Shown here: piece by piece, positions 53,036-60,070 of the stretch
How the letters are laid out: every line of letters begins with the position of its first letter
Position numbering within the stretch: position 1 is the first letter of the stretch
From: an uncultured Bacilli bacterium
GTDB lineage: Bacteria; Bacillota_I; Bacilli_A; RF39; UBA660
Direction of reading: 5' to 3'
Assembly (NCBI GenBank): GCA_934149325.1
Contig: CAKPEJ010000001.1
Location: 49,764 to 113,763 of the forward strand
DNA: 64,000 nt
Translations under genes and position numbers: made by a program
Notes under the pieces: model-generated
Database searches by the model: none
The model's input: only the letters and a program-made list of their open reading frames with translations
What the model was told of the DNA's origin: nothing

Positions 53036-53265
53036 ATGGCCTTACCATTTACATATAATTTATAACCATTAAAATCTATATTACTATTACTCTGATCTTT
53101 ATTATCTAAACTAGTTATATAACTATCACCAGTTAGTTTTATTTTAGATGAATTATTTAATTCATTATTAGAATTATCTTTAAAATTAATTGTTGTAAAA
53201 ATTGTAAAAACTATCATAATAATTAGAATAAATATCATAGTAATATTCTTTGTTTTTCTTTTCAT
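53029..53265 (-). CDS. Small membrane-anchored hypothetical protein
   Basis: A 78-residue protein: basic start MKRKTKN, one membrane helix (about 8-28, ITMIFILIIMIVFTIFTTI), then a short polar extracytoplasmic tail ending FNGYKLYVNGKAIN. No family recognised. The ribosome binding site is weak (AGATGA), so it is less certain than its neighbours. Confidence 0.5.
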   Translation of the reverse strand: MKRKTKNITMIFILIIMIVFTIFTTINFKDNSNNELNNSSKIKLTGDSYITSLDNKDQSNSNIDFNGYKLYVNGKAIN

Positions 53266-53280
53266 TTTTTCATCTACTAA

Positions 53281-53415
53281 CTTAATTATAAAATTAAATT
53301 ATGTGAAAAATATGTTGAATTTATGGAAAATGTAAGTACTACTATTGATGTTTATGGAAACATTTCAGAAAAAATACAGAGAGAAATGGCCGAATTCATG
53401 GATAAATATTATTAA
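53281..53415 (+). pseudogene. Short coding remnant
   Basis: An open stretch of 44 codons after a stop reads protein-like, with no good start: KLCEKYVEFMENVSTTIDV then YGNISEKIQREMAEFMDKYY and TAA. Codons such as CAG, GCC and TTC are richer in G+C than the surroundings. The only in-frame ATG (53323) lacks a ribosome binding site. I read it as the 3' remnant of a lost gene; family unknown. Confidence 0.4.
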
Positions 53416-53451
53416 TTAAATATCATTTCAGAGTATTTTTTGAGTACAAAA

Positions 53452-53482
53452 AGAAAAAAATCCTTATATAATATAAGGATTT
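53452..53482 (-). terminator. Intrinsic terminator after tRNA-Arg
   Basis: ATCCTTATA / TATAAGGAT perfect stem; on the minus strand it is followed by T7. Confidence 0.88.
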
Positions 53483-53492
53483 ATTTACTATC

Positions 53493-53569
53493 TGGTGCCC
53501 CAGAAGGGATTCGAACCCCTGACCGCCGCCTTAGAAGGGCGTTGCTCTATCCAACTGAGCTACTGAGGC
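53493..53569 (-). tRNA. tRNA-Arg (anticodon UCU)
   Basis: A 77-nt cloverleaf on the minus strand: acceptor GCCTCAG / CTGGGGC, D-arm GCTCAGTTGGATAGAGC, anticodon loop CTTCTAA with TCT, T-loop TTCGAAT, encoded CCA. It reads AGA/AGG, the main Arg codons in this A+T-rich genome. Confidence 0.97.
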
Positions 53570-53597
53570 ACAGTATCCTTTTTTCAAGGACAAATTG

Positions 53598-53626
53598 ATT
53601 ATATAACAAATTTTAAAATATTTCAA
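53598..53626 (-). promoter_or_regulatory. Promoter of tRNA-Arg
   Basis: On the minus strand: TTGAAA (53621-53626), 17-bp spacer, TATAAT (53598-53603), 29 bases before the mature tRNA end. Confidence 0.82.
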
Positions 53627-53629
53627 GTA

Positions 53630-54556
53630 TTATTTTTTTATTTCTTTATTATTTACAAAAAATTTTATGTTACTTACATTTAAAGTATCTTCAACAGAGT
53701 AAGAAATACTATATATAACCTCCTCTAATACCTTTTTATTATCTTCATTATCAAATAAATATTGATTAAAATTTAAATCTAATTGATCTTCATTAAAACT
53801 ATAGTCAAGTAATTCTAAATTTGAATTTAAATAACTTATCAAATTAGAATTATATGACATTCTACTTGTTAATTGATCTATTATTATTTTTATTTTATTA
53901 TCATTACTATTCATATATTTAGTAACAGGAACATAATAAATTTGATCATTAAATTTACTAGTATAATATATTGTAACATTTGTAATATTTTTAATATCAT
54001 CAATATTATAGTCTTTATTTATACCTATTTTTCTATTTAATACCTCATCTAATAATTCACCTGTTTTAGGCAGTTTATTAAGTGTTTTACCATCAATTAA
54101 TATTCTTACACCTTGAACATCTTTTATACTTGTTAGAGTGTATATAATACTCTCTAAAACTTTTCTTTCATCACTTGATTTTACATCAAATAATTTATTA
54201 TTAAAATTTAAATCTATAATATTATTATTTACATTTATATTTAATATTTTTGTATCACTAGGTAACATTTGGGTAAATCCATTTGGAACTCTATCAACGT
54301 ATTTCCCATCTATAATTAGTGATTCTACTAATTCTTTTATAAGACCTTCTTTTGAATTAGAAGTTGTAACTATTTTTGTTTTAGCTACCATATTATTTTT
54401 ATCTATTAGAAATATATCATGATATTTATTTTCATCCATAACCGTTTTTACATTTAAACTATATTCTTCTTTTTTTGGAAATAAATATAATAAAAAAACT
54501 ATTAAAAATATTACTAAGACTTTATATATTTTATTTTTTGAAAATCTATTTATCAT
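53630..54556 (-). CDS. gerM: GerM-like sporulation protein with two GerMN domains
   Basis: A 308-residue protein with an N-terminal membrane helix (about 10-27, YKVLVIFLIVFLLYLF) and two copies of the GerMN fold. The first is at about 40-170 (DIFLIDKNNMVAKTKIV ... LVESLI ... LPSDTKILNINVNNNIIDLNFNNKLF ... VRILIDGK). The second is at about 190-305 (VTIYYTSKFNDQIYYVPVTKYM ... LDLNFNQYLF ... IKFFVNNKEI). GerM is a mother-cell protein that forms a ring and supports the SpoIIIA-SpoIIQ channel. gerE-gerM adjacency is as in B. subtilis. Confidence 0.85.
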   Translation of the reverse strand: MINRFSKNKIYKVLVIFLIVFLLYLFPKKEEYSLNVKTVMDENKYHDIFLIDKNNMVAKTKIVTTSNSKEGLIKELVESLIIDGKYVDRVPNGFTQMLPSDTKILNINVNNNIIDLNFNNKLFDVKSSDERKVLESIIYTLTSIKDVQGVRILIDGKTLNKLPKTGELLDEVLNRKIGINKDYNIDDIKNITNVTIYYTSKFNDQIYYVPVTKYMNSNDNKIKIIIDQLTSRMSYNSNLISYLNSNLELLDYSFNEDQLDLNFNQYLFDNEDNKKVLEEVIYSISYSVEDTLNVSNIKFFVNNKEIKK

Positions 54557-54587
54557 AATATCACCACTACTATTTTATTCAAAGAAA

Positions 54588-54626
54588 TTAAAAAAATGAG
54601 AATCTTATAAAGATATCTCATTTAAT
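54588..54626 (-). terminator. Terminator after gerE
   Basis: AAATGAGA / TCTCATTT stem around TATCTTTATAAGAT; T run on the minus strand. Confidence 0.72.
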
Positions 54627-54811
54627 TTAAGTAATTCAACAACTGCGGCACTTCTTCCTTTTACACCTAGTTTTTGCATAACATTAGATATATGATTTCT
54701 AACAGTTTTTTCTGATATATTTAATTTTTCTGATATTTCCTTTGTAGTATTATTTTGTATTAAATATTCAAATACTTCCCTTTCTCTTTTAGTTAATATT
54801 CCTTTACTCAT
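54605..54811 (-). CDS. gerE: Spore transcriptional regulator GerE
   Basis: A 68-residue stand-alone LuxR-type HTH protein: LTKREREVFEYLIQNNTTKEIS, then EKLNISEKTVRNHISNVMQKLGVKGRS and AAVVELLKLNEISL. This follows B. subtilis GerE (74 residues) almost residue by residue, including TVRNHISN-x-MQKLGVKGRS. GerE is the last regulator of the mother-cell cascade and, with sigma-K, controls coat genes. GAGGT lies 6 nt before ATG. A sigma-K-like promoter is 44 nt upstream. Confidence 0.93.
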   Translation of the reverse strand: MSKGILTKREREVFEYLIQNNTTKEISEKLNISEKTVRNHISNVMQKLGVKGRSAAVVELLKLNEISL

Positions 54812-54860
54812 TTTTTACCTCACTTTCTTTTTTTCGAGGTGTATATATGATTACTCATAT

Positions 54861-54887
54861 TATTGTATGTAAAAAGAGTAATAATGT
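54861..54887 (-). promoter_or_regulatory. Sigma-K-type promoter of gerE
   Basis: On the minus strand: AC (54886-54887), exactly 16 bases, CATACAATA (54861-54869), a full match to AC-N16-CATANNNTA. gerE of B. subtilis is transcribed by sigma-K. Confidence 0.75.
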
Positions 54888-54899
54888 TATTACTCTTTA
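54870..54899 (-). terminator. Intrinsic terminator after spoIIIAH
   Basis: AAAGAGTAAT / ATTACTCTTT stem with 6-nt loop and T run on the minus strand; the stem overlaps the -35 part of the gerE promoter. Confidence 0.85.
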
Positions 54900-54904
54900 A
54901 TAAT

Positions 54905-55402
54905 TTATTTTTGAAATTTTATAGTTACATAAACTTTATTATCAAAATTATCTTGAACAAGTTTCATTATGTTAGATGCGAGTTTAGCATCATTTCCATC
55001 TTTTATTATAACAACTTGAACTTTATCTTCATTTATCTTTACAAAATTTTCAAGTTTATATTGATTTTTTATTTTTTCTTCTAAATCATTTTCCTTACCT
55101 TTTAAAATATTTAACGATTTTAATTTTTCATATGCATTATTTTTATCATCATTCGATGCATCTTCATCAGTTAATATTGTTTGAAGTTCTTTCATTTCTT
55201 TTTCTTTTTCTTCATCATTTTCTACATTTAAAGCTGTTATTGTTTCATTTTCTGTAGCAGTTGTATCTTTTACATTTTCTTTTTCTTCTTTACTTGTTAA
55301 TGTACTTGCCAAAAATTCTGATGGCATCGTAATATAGTAAACACTTAATACTAATATTAAACTAAATAATGTTAAAGCCCAAATATTCTTTTTATTAATC
55401 AT
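54905..55402 (-). CDS. spoIIIAH: Stage III sporulation protein AH
   Basis: A 165-residue protein. The N-terminus MINKKNIWALTLFSLILVLSVYYI (one membrane helix, about 7-27) is the SpoIIIAH signature. A Glu-rich helical linker (about 35-110) and the C-terminal YscJ/FliF-like ring domain (KLENFVKINEDKVQVVIIKDG ... ASNIMKLVQDNFDNKVYVTIKF) follow. In B. subtilis it pairs with SpoIIQ across the intermembrane space to form the feeding channel. Here it is detached from the rest of spoIIIA and stands next to gerE-gerM. Confidence 0.9.
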   Translation of the reverse strand: MINKKNIWALTLFSLILVLSVYYITMPSEFLASTLTSKEEKENVKDTTATENETITALNVENDEEKEKEMKELQTILTDEDASNDDKNNAYEKLKSLNILKGKENDLEEKIKNQYKLENFVKINEDKVQVVIIKDGNDAKLASNIMKLVQDNFDNKVYVTIKFQK

Positions 55403-55428
55403 ATTATTCCTCCGTTCATGTTTACTAA

Positions 55429-55454
55429 ATAATATGATTAATATATTTTTTTAT
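55429..55454 (-). promoter_or_regulatory. Possible sigma-E-type promoter of spoIIIAH
   Basis: On the minus strand: ATA (55452-55454), 15 bases, CATATTAT (55429-55436), resembling the sigma-E pattern ATA-N15/16-CATANNNT. The B. subtilis spoIIIA operon is sigma-E-dependent. In such A+T-rich DNA this match is only suggestive. Confidence 0.4.
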
Positions 55455-55459
55455 GAATT

Positions 55460-56329
55460 TTAATTGTCTTGTTTTCTATTATTTTGAATACTTTCAATAC
55501 ATTTTAGTTTATATTTTAAACTCTCTTTATCATCTATAATAGGTTTTCTTTGATTATAACTCTTTTTTGTTTCTATAATTTTTTTATTTTTTTTAATAAT
55601 ATATAACTGATCATATATTTTTGAAAATAACATTATTTCATTCATTCTATCATCATTTATTTTTATATCTTCTTTTCTTTCTTTTAACAATTTTGAATTT
55701 TCATGAATAAACCAAGCGTACATTTTTGTTCCATTAGAAAATACAAAATCATCTTTTCTGTTTGTATTTCTACCAATTTTACTAATTAAGTATATATATT
55801 GATTTACCTTCTTTTCATAAGTATCTGTTTTTTTCTTATTCTTTATATCATATAAATAATTTTCTATTTTTGCATATAACATAATTTTGCCTAATCTATT
55901 TTCACTAACTTTCTTATTTGAATTTTTATCATTAATAAAATTTTGTGCTTCATTAACGTACCATGCATACATAGATGCACCATCAAAAAAAGGATAAAAT
56001 TCATCTCTTTCTATATTCCTACCAAGTTTTTTTATTTGTTCAAAATATTCTTTTGCTTTTCTTTCATATATATTTTGTTTATAGTTATATAACAAATTTT
56101 CTATTTTTGAAAATAATAATAATTCTTTTTTTCTTTCTTCATTAGGAATTATATTGTTATTTCTCTCCTCTATTATTTTTGATACTTCTTTACTATACCA
56201 TATATACATTAAAAAACCATCAGAAAATGTATATTGTTCTCCTCTTTGAATATTTCTTCCTAATTCTTTTATTTTTTTTAAATATTCACTTACCCTATCT
56301 TCAAAATCTAATTTTTCGTAATTAAACAT
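55460..56329 (-). CDS. Three-repeat protein, helicase-associated-domain-like
   Basis: A 289-residue soluble protein made of three tandem units of about 80 residues (about 8-88, 89-168, 169-250). Each carries LGRNIQRGEQYTFSDGFLMYIW, LGRNIERDEFYPFFDGASMYAW or IGRNTNRKDDFVFSNGTKMYAW, followed by a helix ending FSKIENLLY-like. The spacing of Gly-Arg, a charged loop, (S/N)DG and Met-Tyr-x-Trp resembles the helicase-associated (HA) domain, but there is no helicase. A basic tail ends the protein. Function unknown. Confidence 0.75.
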   Translation of the reverse strand: MFNYEKLDFEDRVSEYLKKIKELGRNIQRGEQYTFSDGFLMYIWYSKEVSKIIEERNNNIIPNEERKKELLLFSKIENLLYNYKQNIYERKAKEYFEQIKKLGRNIERDEFYPFFDGASMYAWYVNEAQNFINDKNSNKKVSENRLGKIMLYAKIENYLYDIKNKKKTDTYEKKVNQYIYLISKIGRNTNRKDDFVFSNGTKMYAWFIHENSKLLKERKEDIKINDDRMNEIMLFSKIYDQLYIIKKNKKIIETKKSYNQRKPIIDDKESLKYKLKCIESIQNNRKQDN

Positions 56330-56412
56330 AAAACCACCCCTAAGATTTATTTATGTATTATATCATATTAATAAAAAAAAGAAAAAATATTTTATATTTA
56401 TTGTAACTATAA

Positions 56413-56443
56413 CAAAAAAGATAATCTATTTGATTACCTTTTA
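56413..56443 (-). terminator. Original valS terminator, now displaced
   Basis: On the minus strand AGGTAATC / GATTATCT with AAATA loop followed by a T run. It follows the duplicated valS tail, whereas at the functional valS gene the second half of this hairpin is missing. Confidence 0.75.
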
Positions 56444-56490
56444 ACTATTTAATTTGCTAATAACTATCTCTAGTTCTCTTTTTTCATTTT
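56427..56490 (-). repeat. 64-bp direct repeat (copy A): duplicated valS 3' end
   Basis: Identical over 64/64 bases to 60071-60134. It holds codons for the C-terminal RELEIVISKLNS of ValS plus the stop (56441-56443) and the start of the terminator. No valS reading frame precedes it; instead the last codons and TGA of the S41-like gene run into it. Confidence 0.95.
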
Positions 56491-57671
56491 TTAACACCTT
56501 TTTGTAATTTTTCTTCTTTTAATAGTTCAATAGCAAATTCAAGTTCTCTATCAAACCCATCTTTATAATCATCTATATTTTTTTTAGAATAATAATCTGG
56601 TTCAAATATTTGTGGAACAAATAATTCTTTATTTTGCTTTAGTTTTTTAAATTTTTCTTTTGTATCCGCATATCTAAAATCATCATATGAATATGATGTA
56701 TCCATATAAAAATATTTATTTGATATTGGAATAATAAAATTATCGTACTTAGTAATAGGAGCATTGCCAAAACAATTAAGTTGTGTTCCAATTCCAGTTC
56801 CTACAAATTTACTATTAATATTTTTTAAATCTAAAATAGCAAATCTTCCACCCGAAAATACGTATTCATCTACTAACGTTACAGTTTTTTTATCTTTTAA
56901 AAATTCTATCAAAGGATTTATTATTTCAGAGTTTCCACCTTGATTTCCTCTTATATCTATAATAAATTTTTCTATTCCAAATTTTTTTGATTCAGATTCT
57001 ATTTTGTTTACAAATTCAATCATTTGCCCATCATATTCTTCTCTACATTTGTTATATACAATAATCATTTTATCATCTATTATTTCATATGAATAATTTT
57101 CTTTAGATTTATTTATAGGTAAAAGATATCCTTCATCTTTAGTTAATTTCATATCCATTATCTTTTCATCCTTATTTACAGTAAAATTAAATTCATCAAG
57201 TTTTGAATTGATAGATGGTAATGATTTAATTTTATATCCATTAATTAAAAATAATTCTATTTGTGATGTTATATATTCTTCTGTTGAACTAGCTATAATA
57301 CTCTTTATTTCATCTATTATTATGTTAATATCTATATTTTCTATTTTTTTAACTTCACTATATAATAATGACTTTGTTTCTTCTGTAGTCCTTATAATAT
57401 ATAATTTATTATTAATATATTTAAATCTAATTGGTAAATAAAAATCACTTTTTTCAAATAACAATTTAGTATGTGAATCATATATTCCAAATATCTTTTT
57501 TATAATCATATTTGTATAATAATATAACGAATAATCATCATTTATATCGTACATTTCAAGAATTTCATCAATATACCTATCTAATTCTTCTTTTGAAATA
57601 TTAAAATACATATCAATATGTCTTTCCTCTATTAAATTTAAAATATCTTTTATTTTCTCTTTTGCATTCAT
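56484..57671 (-). CDS. S41-family peptidase-like protein (cytoplasmic)
   Basis: A 395-residue protein without signal peptide. The N-terminal helical domain (about 1-70, ISKEELDRYIDEILEMYD) is followed by a PDZ-like central part (about 90-180) and the S41 core IIDIRGNQGGNSEIINPLIEFL, TLVDEYVFSGGRFAILDL (likely nucleophile Ser) and FVGTGIGTQLNCFGNAP. The family's GGK after the nucleophile region reads GTQ here, so activity is uncertain. Start ATG 57671. It ends with TGA inside the 64-bp repeat, so its C-terminus may be altered by the recombination. Confidence 0.75.
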   Translation of the reverse strand: MNAKEKIKDILNLIEERHIDMYFNISKEELDRYIDEILEMYDINDDYSLYYYTNMIIKKIFGIYDSHTKLLFEKSDFYLPIRFKYINNKLYIIRTTEETKSLLYSEVKKIENIDINIIIDEIKSIIASSTEEYITSQIELFLINGYKIKSLPSINSKLDEFNFTVNKDEKIMDMKLTKDEGYLLPINKSKENYSYEIIDDKMIIVYNKCREEYDGQMIEFVNKIESESKKFGIEKFIIDIRGNQGGNSEIINPLIEFLKDKKTVTLVDEYVFSGGRFAILDLKNINSKFVGTGIGTQLNCFGNAPITKYDNFIIPISNKYFYMDTSYSYDDFRYADTKEKFKKLKQNKELFVPQIFEPDYYSKKNIDDYKDGFDRELEFAIELLKEEKLQKGVKK

Positions 57672-57689
57672 CATATTCACCAACTTTCT

Positions 57690-58043
57690 TTATTTATTAA
57701 AATACATTTTTCTTGTAATTAAAAATTGTTTATAAATACTTTCTTTACAAAAGCCTAGTTCTTTTAGCTCTAATTTAGTATGGATAAATTCTGCTTTTTT
57801 AAATGTTTTAATTGCTCCAACTTTATCAATTGGAACAATATCAGATAATTTACTAATATTATTTTTTCCAAGTTCAATTAGTTTAGACGGCAATCCGAAC
57901 ATAATTACAAATTCTCTATCTGTTGCAGAAGTATCTTTATTAAATCTCAAATTGAAAAAATTGGGATAATATCTATAATCAAAAAAATCTTCTGTTTCAG
58001 CTTCTAATCCAATATTTCTAACATCTATATCTTTAATTATCAT
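57690..58043 (-). CDS. Hypothetical protein
   Basis: A 117-residue soluble protein that I do not recognise (DIDVRNIGLEAETEDFFDYRYYPNFFNL then ATDREFVIMFGLPSKLIELG). It has no Shine-Dalgarno; its ATG overlaps the TGA of the 41-codon gene upstream (ATGA), so it is probably translated by coupling. It lies 16 bases before the S41-like gene. Confidence 0.7.
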   Translation of the reverse strand: MIIKDIDVRNIGLEAETEDFFDYRYYPNFFNLRFNKDTSATDREFVIMFGLPSKLIELGKNNISKLSDIVPIDKVGAIKTFKKAEFIHTKLELKELGFCKESIYKQFLITRKMYFNK

Positions 58044-58165
58044 AAATCATTGAGTTTAAAAATTATTTGCAAAAGTTCTTCTATTTTATTTTCTTTTTCT
58101 ATTATTTCCAATTTTAATTGTTCTATAATTTTTTTTATTTGTTCAATATCTAAATTATTTTCCAT
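58040..58165 (-). CDS. 41-residue coiled-coil peptide
   Basis: A very small gene: MENNLDIEQIKKIIEQLKLE then IIEKENKIEELLQIIFKLND and Leu, with Leu/Ile at heptad spacing, a likely coiled coil. It starts inside the 3' end of the preceding gene (11-base overlap, with GGAG 12 nt upstream) and ends in an ATGA overlap with the next gene. The double overlap and regular heptads argue that it is real. Confidence 0.65.
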   Translation of the reverse strand: MENNLDIEQIKKIIEQLKLEIIEKENKIEELLQIIFKLNDL

Positions 58166-58904
58166 ATGATTTACTTTCTCCGAGAATTTCGTTAACTCGA
58201 TTTTGAAGAACTTCTATTTGTTTATCTAAATTATCTCTTTGATTTACCAATTGATTTATTTGTTCCTTTAAATACATTAAAGTGTAAGTATCATTCTTAT
58301 TTTTTTCTTTTGTTTCTTTTTTAGCATCTATATAATCTTTATAATATTTTAAAATATTTGAGTGATTTAAATATATTTTAGGATATTTTGATACATTCTT
58401 TATTAATTCATCTTTTTTATTTTTATACTCATCAAAACTAATTTTATCAGAACGATTATGTCGTAATTCATATAATTCTTTACTTATATTACTTCTATCA
58501 ACTAATTCTTCTACTATTACTTTCATTGAAATTTTATCTGAAGTCAAAAATTCTTTATTATTTTGAATCCATTCTTCCATATCTCTTGCTATATTTCGTT
58601 TACCACGTAATTTATCTGCTAATCCTAATTTAAGGTAATCATCTGCAAATTCATCAAGTCCCTTTTTATTTATTTTGTATTCTTTTTCTAATAATACATC
58701 ATAAATTAATTCTTGATTTAAATAAGCATGCCTAAAAATATGTTGCATTGCAAGATAATAATTATTCCTTGTTACAGGAATATCACTTTCATTAACATTC
58801 AAAAAATCTTCAATAGTGTAGATACCTTTTGAATTTAAGAATTTTTTTGTTTCTAATGAAATACCTAAAACTTTATCATCTTCTAATCTTGTTTTTATAT
58901 CCAT
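58155..58904 (-). CDS. Alpha-CTD-like helix-hairpin-helix protein with C-terminal coiled coil
   Basis: A 249-residue protein. Residues 10-60 (KVLGISLETKKFLNSKGIYTIEDFLN) resemble the RNA polymerase alpha C-terminal HhH fold (L-G-(I/L)-S-x-R/K-T ... G-I-x-T-(V/I)-x-D-(L/F)-L). A helical middle with RHNRSDKISFDEY follows, and residues 205-242 form a coiled coil (LKEQINQLVNQRDNLDKQIEVLQNRVNEIL). The start is ATG 58904, 5 nt after GGAGGT. First gene of a four-gene overlapping unit. Confidence 0.72.
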   Translation of the reverse strand: MDIKTRLEDDKVLGISLETKKFLNSKGIYTIEDFLNVNESDIPVTRNNYYLAMQHIFRHAYLNQELIYDVLLEKEYKINKKGLDEFADDYLKLGLADKLRGKRNIARDMEEWIQNNKEFLTSDKISMKVIVEELVDRSNISKELYELRHNRSDKISFDEYKNKKDELIKNVSKYPKIYLNHSNILKYYKDYIDAKKETKEKNKNDTYTLMYLKEQINQLVNQRDNLDKQIEVLQNRVNEILGESKSYGK

Positions 58905-59008
58905 CTTGTACCTCCAATATGTATCTATTATACCATATATCACGTTTTTTTATTTTTTTCTATTCCTTTATTATTATTTTCATTGCTATTTCTACATTTT
59001 TTAAACTA

Positions 59009-59305
59009 TTAGAAACAAATTGTAATATTATCGCCATCCTGTTTTAATGCTGATAATACTACATCTTTATTGTCTTTAAAAATTTCAGAATTTACTAATG
59101 CTAAAATAGGAACTATATCATTTATTAAATCACTTGAAATATCTTTAACAAAATATATTTTTCTAATAGAAATCAAAGCTATAACAATATTTTTTCTAAA
59201 CACCATTTTTTTAACATTCTCTTGTAATAAATAATACTCATAAGAATCATTGATTACTTTCTTTATATAGTTTTCTTTGTTTATACTCTTTATATTTACT
59301 TCCAT
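59009..59305 (-). CDS. Hypothetical protein, possibly disrupted at its 5' end
   Basis: A 98-residue protein, alpha/beta, not recognised (VFRKNIVIALISIRKIYFVKD; IVPILALVNSEIF). ATG 59305 has no Shine-Dalgarno. In the same frame, ATG 59359 has AGGTGA 5 nt upstream and reads 14 residues (MLTKLTIFCKFDIS) before an in-frame TAA. Either the gene has suffered a nonsense mutation, or it is expressed from the TTGACA-17-TATTAG promoter (59319-59347) as a nearly leaderless mRNA. Confidence 0.55.
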   Translation of the reverse strand: MEVNIKSINKENYIKKVINDSYEYYLLQENVKKMVFRKNIVIALISIRKIYFVKDISSDLINDIVPILALVNSEIFKDNKDVVLSALKQDGDNITICF

Positions 59306-59318
59306 AAAAGGTAATTAA

Positions 59319-59347
59319 CTAATATCAAATTTACAGAATATTGTCAA
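59319..59347 (-). promoter_or_regulatory. Possible promoter of the 98-residue gene
   Basis: On the minus strand TTGACA (59342-59347), 17-bp spacer, TATTAG (59319-59324), with the ATG only 13 bases further on. Confidence 0.45.
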
Positions 59348-59375
59348 TTTTGTTAACATCTACATCACCTATTTT

Positions 59376-59896
59376 TTATAATTCTATTTTAACTACTATA
59401 CCTTTAATTAATTTATTAAATTTTTTCCAAGTGGTTTTCTTTACAACTTTAAATCCAACTGCTTCAAATACTTTTAATGTATTATCCCTGTCTGATTCAA
59501 AACTATCATACAAAGCTTTTATACCATTTTCTTTTGCTTTATTACATAATAGTTTTAATGCTTGATTTGAATATCCGTTTCCTCTATATTTGAAATCTAT
59601 TATGATACCGCATTCATACTTATCTTCATTTTTATTATAATGATAATTACAATATCCAACAAATTCATTTAAAATATTATCTTTTATATATGCAAAGAAT
59701 CCATTATCATTTAGTCTTTTATTATATGTTTCTTCATATTTTTCTTCAGGAAAATCTATACAACCTGTATCATAATGATATCCATAATAAGAAACATCAT
59801 AACCAGCATTATAGCTCATAGTATTAGGATCACTTTTTAAATTTTTTTCATACCATAATCTTCCTTTTCAGGAATATATAAACTTAAATTTTGCAT
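59376..59896 (-). pseudogene. GNAT acetyltransferase gene with a frameshift
   Basis: From ATG 59896 (AAGGAG upstream) the frame reads MQNLSLYIPEKEDY and then runs into a stop. One base out of phase at about 59855 the frame continues WYEKNLKSDPNTMSYNAGYD to the end at 59376. The GNAT core (FVGYCNYHYN, IIIDFKYRGNGYSNQALKLL, SFESDRDNTLKVFEAVGF) is complete. So a single base appears lost between the two parts. Translation restarting at ATG 59819 would give 147 residues without the first strand. A sequencing error is the alternative. Confidence 0.75.
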
Positions 59897-60070
59897 ATCA
59901 TCACTCCTTCAATAATTCTATCAATATTTTGAATAATAAGTTCATTGCATGGATAATAATTTTCAAACAATTCATTAAATTAATGCAGAAGTATTTTTAT
60001 TCTGATATAAGATAAGGTAAATGGTATATTTATTATTGTCTTATTTATATCATCTCTAACTCTAGTAAAT

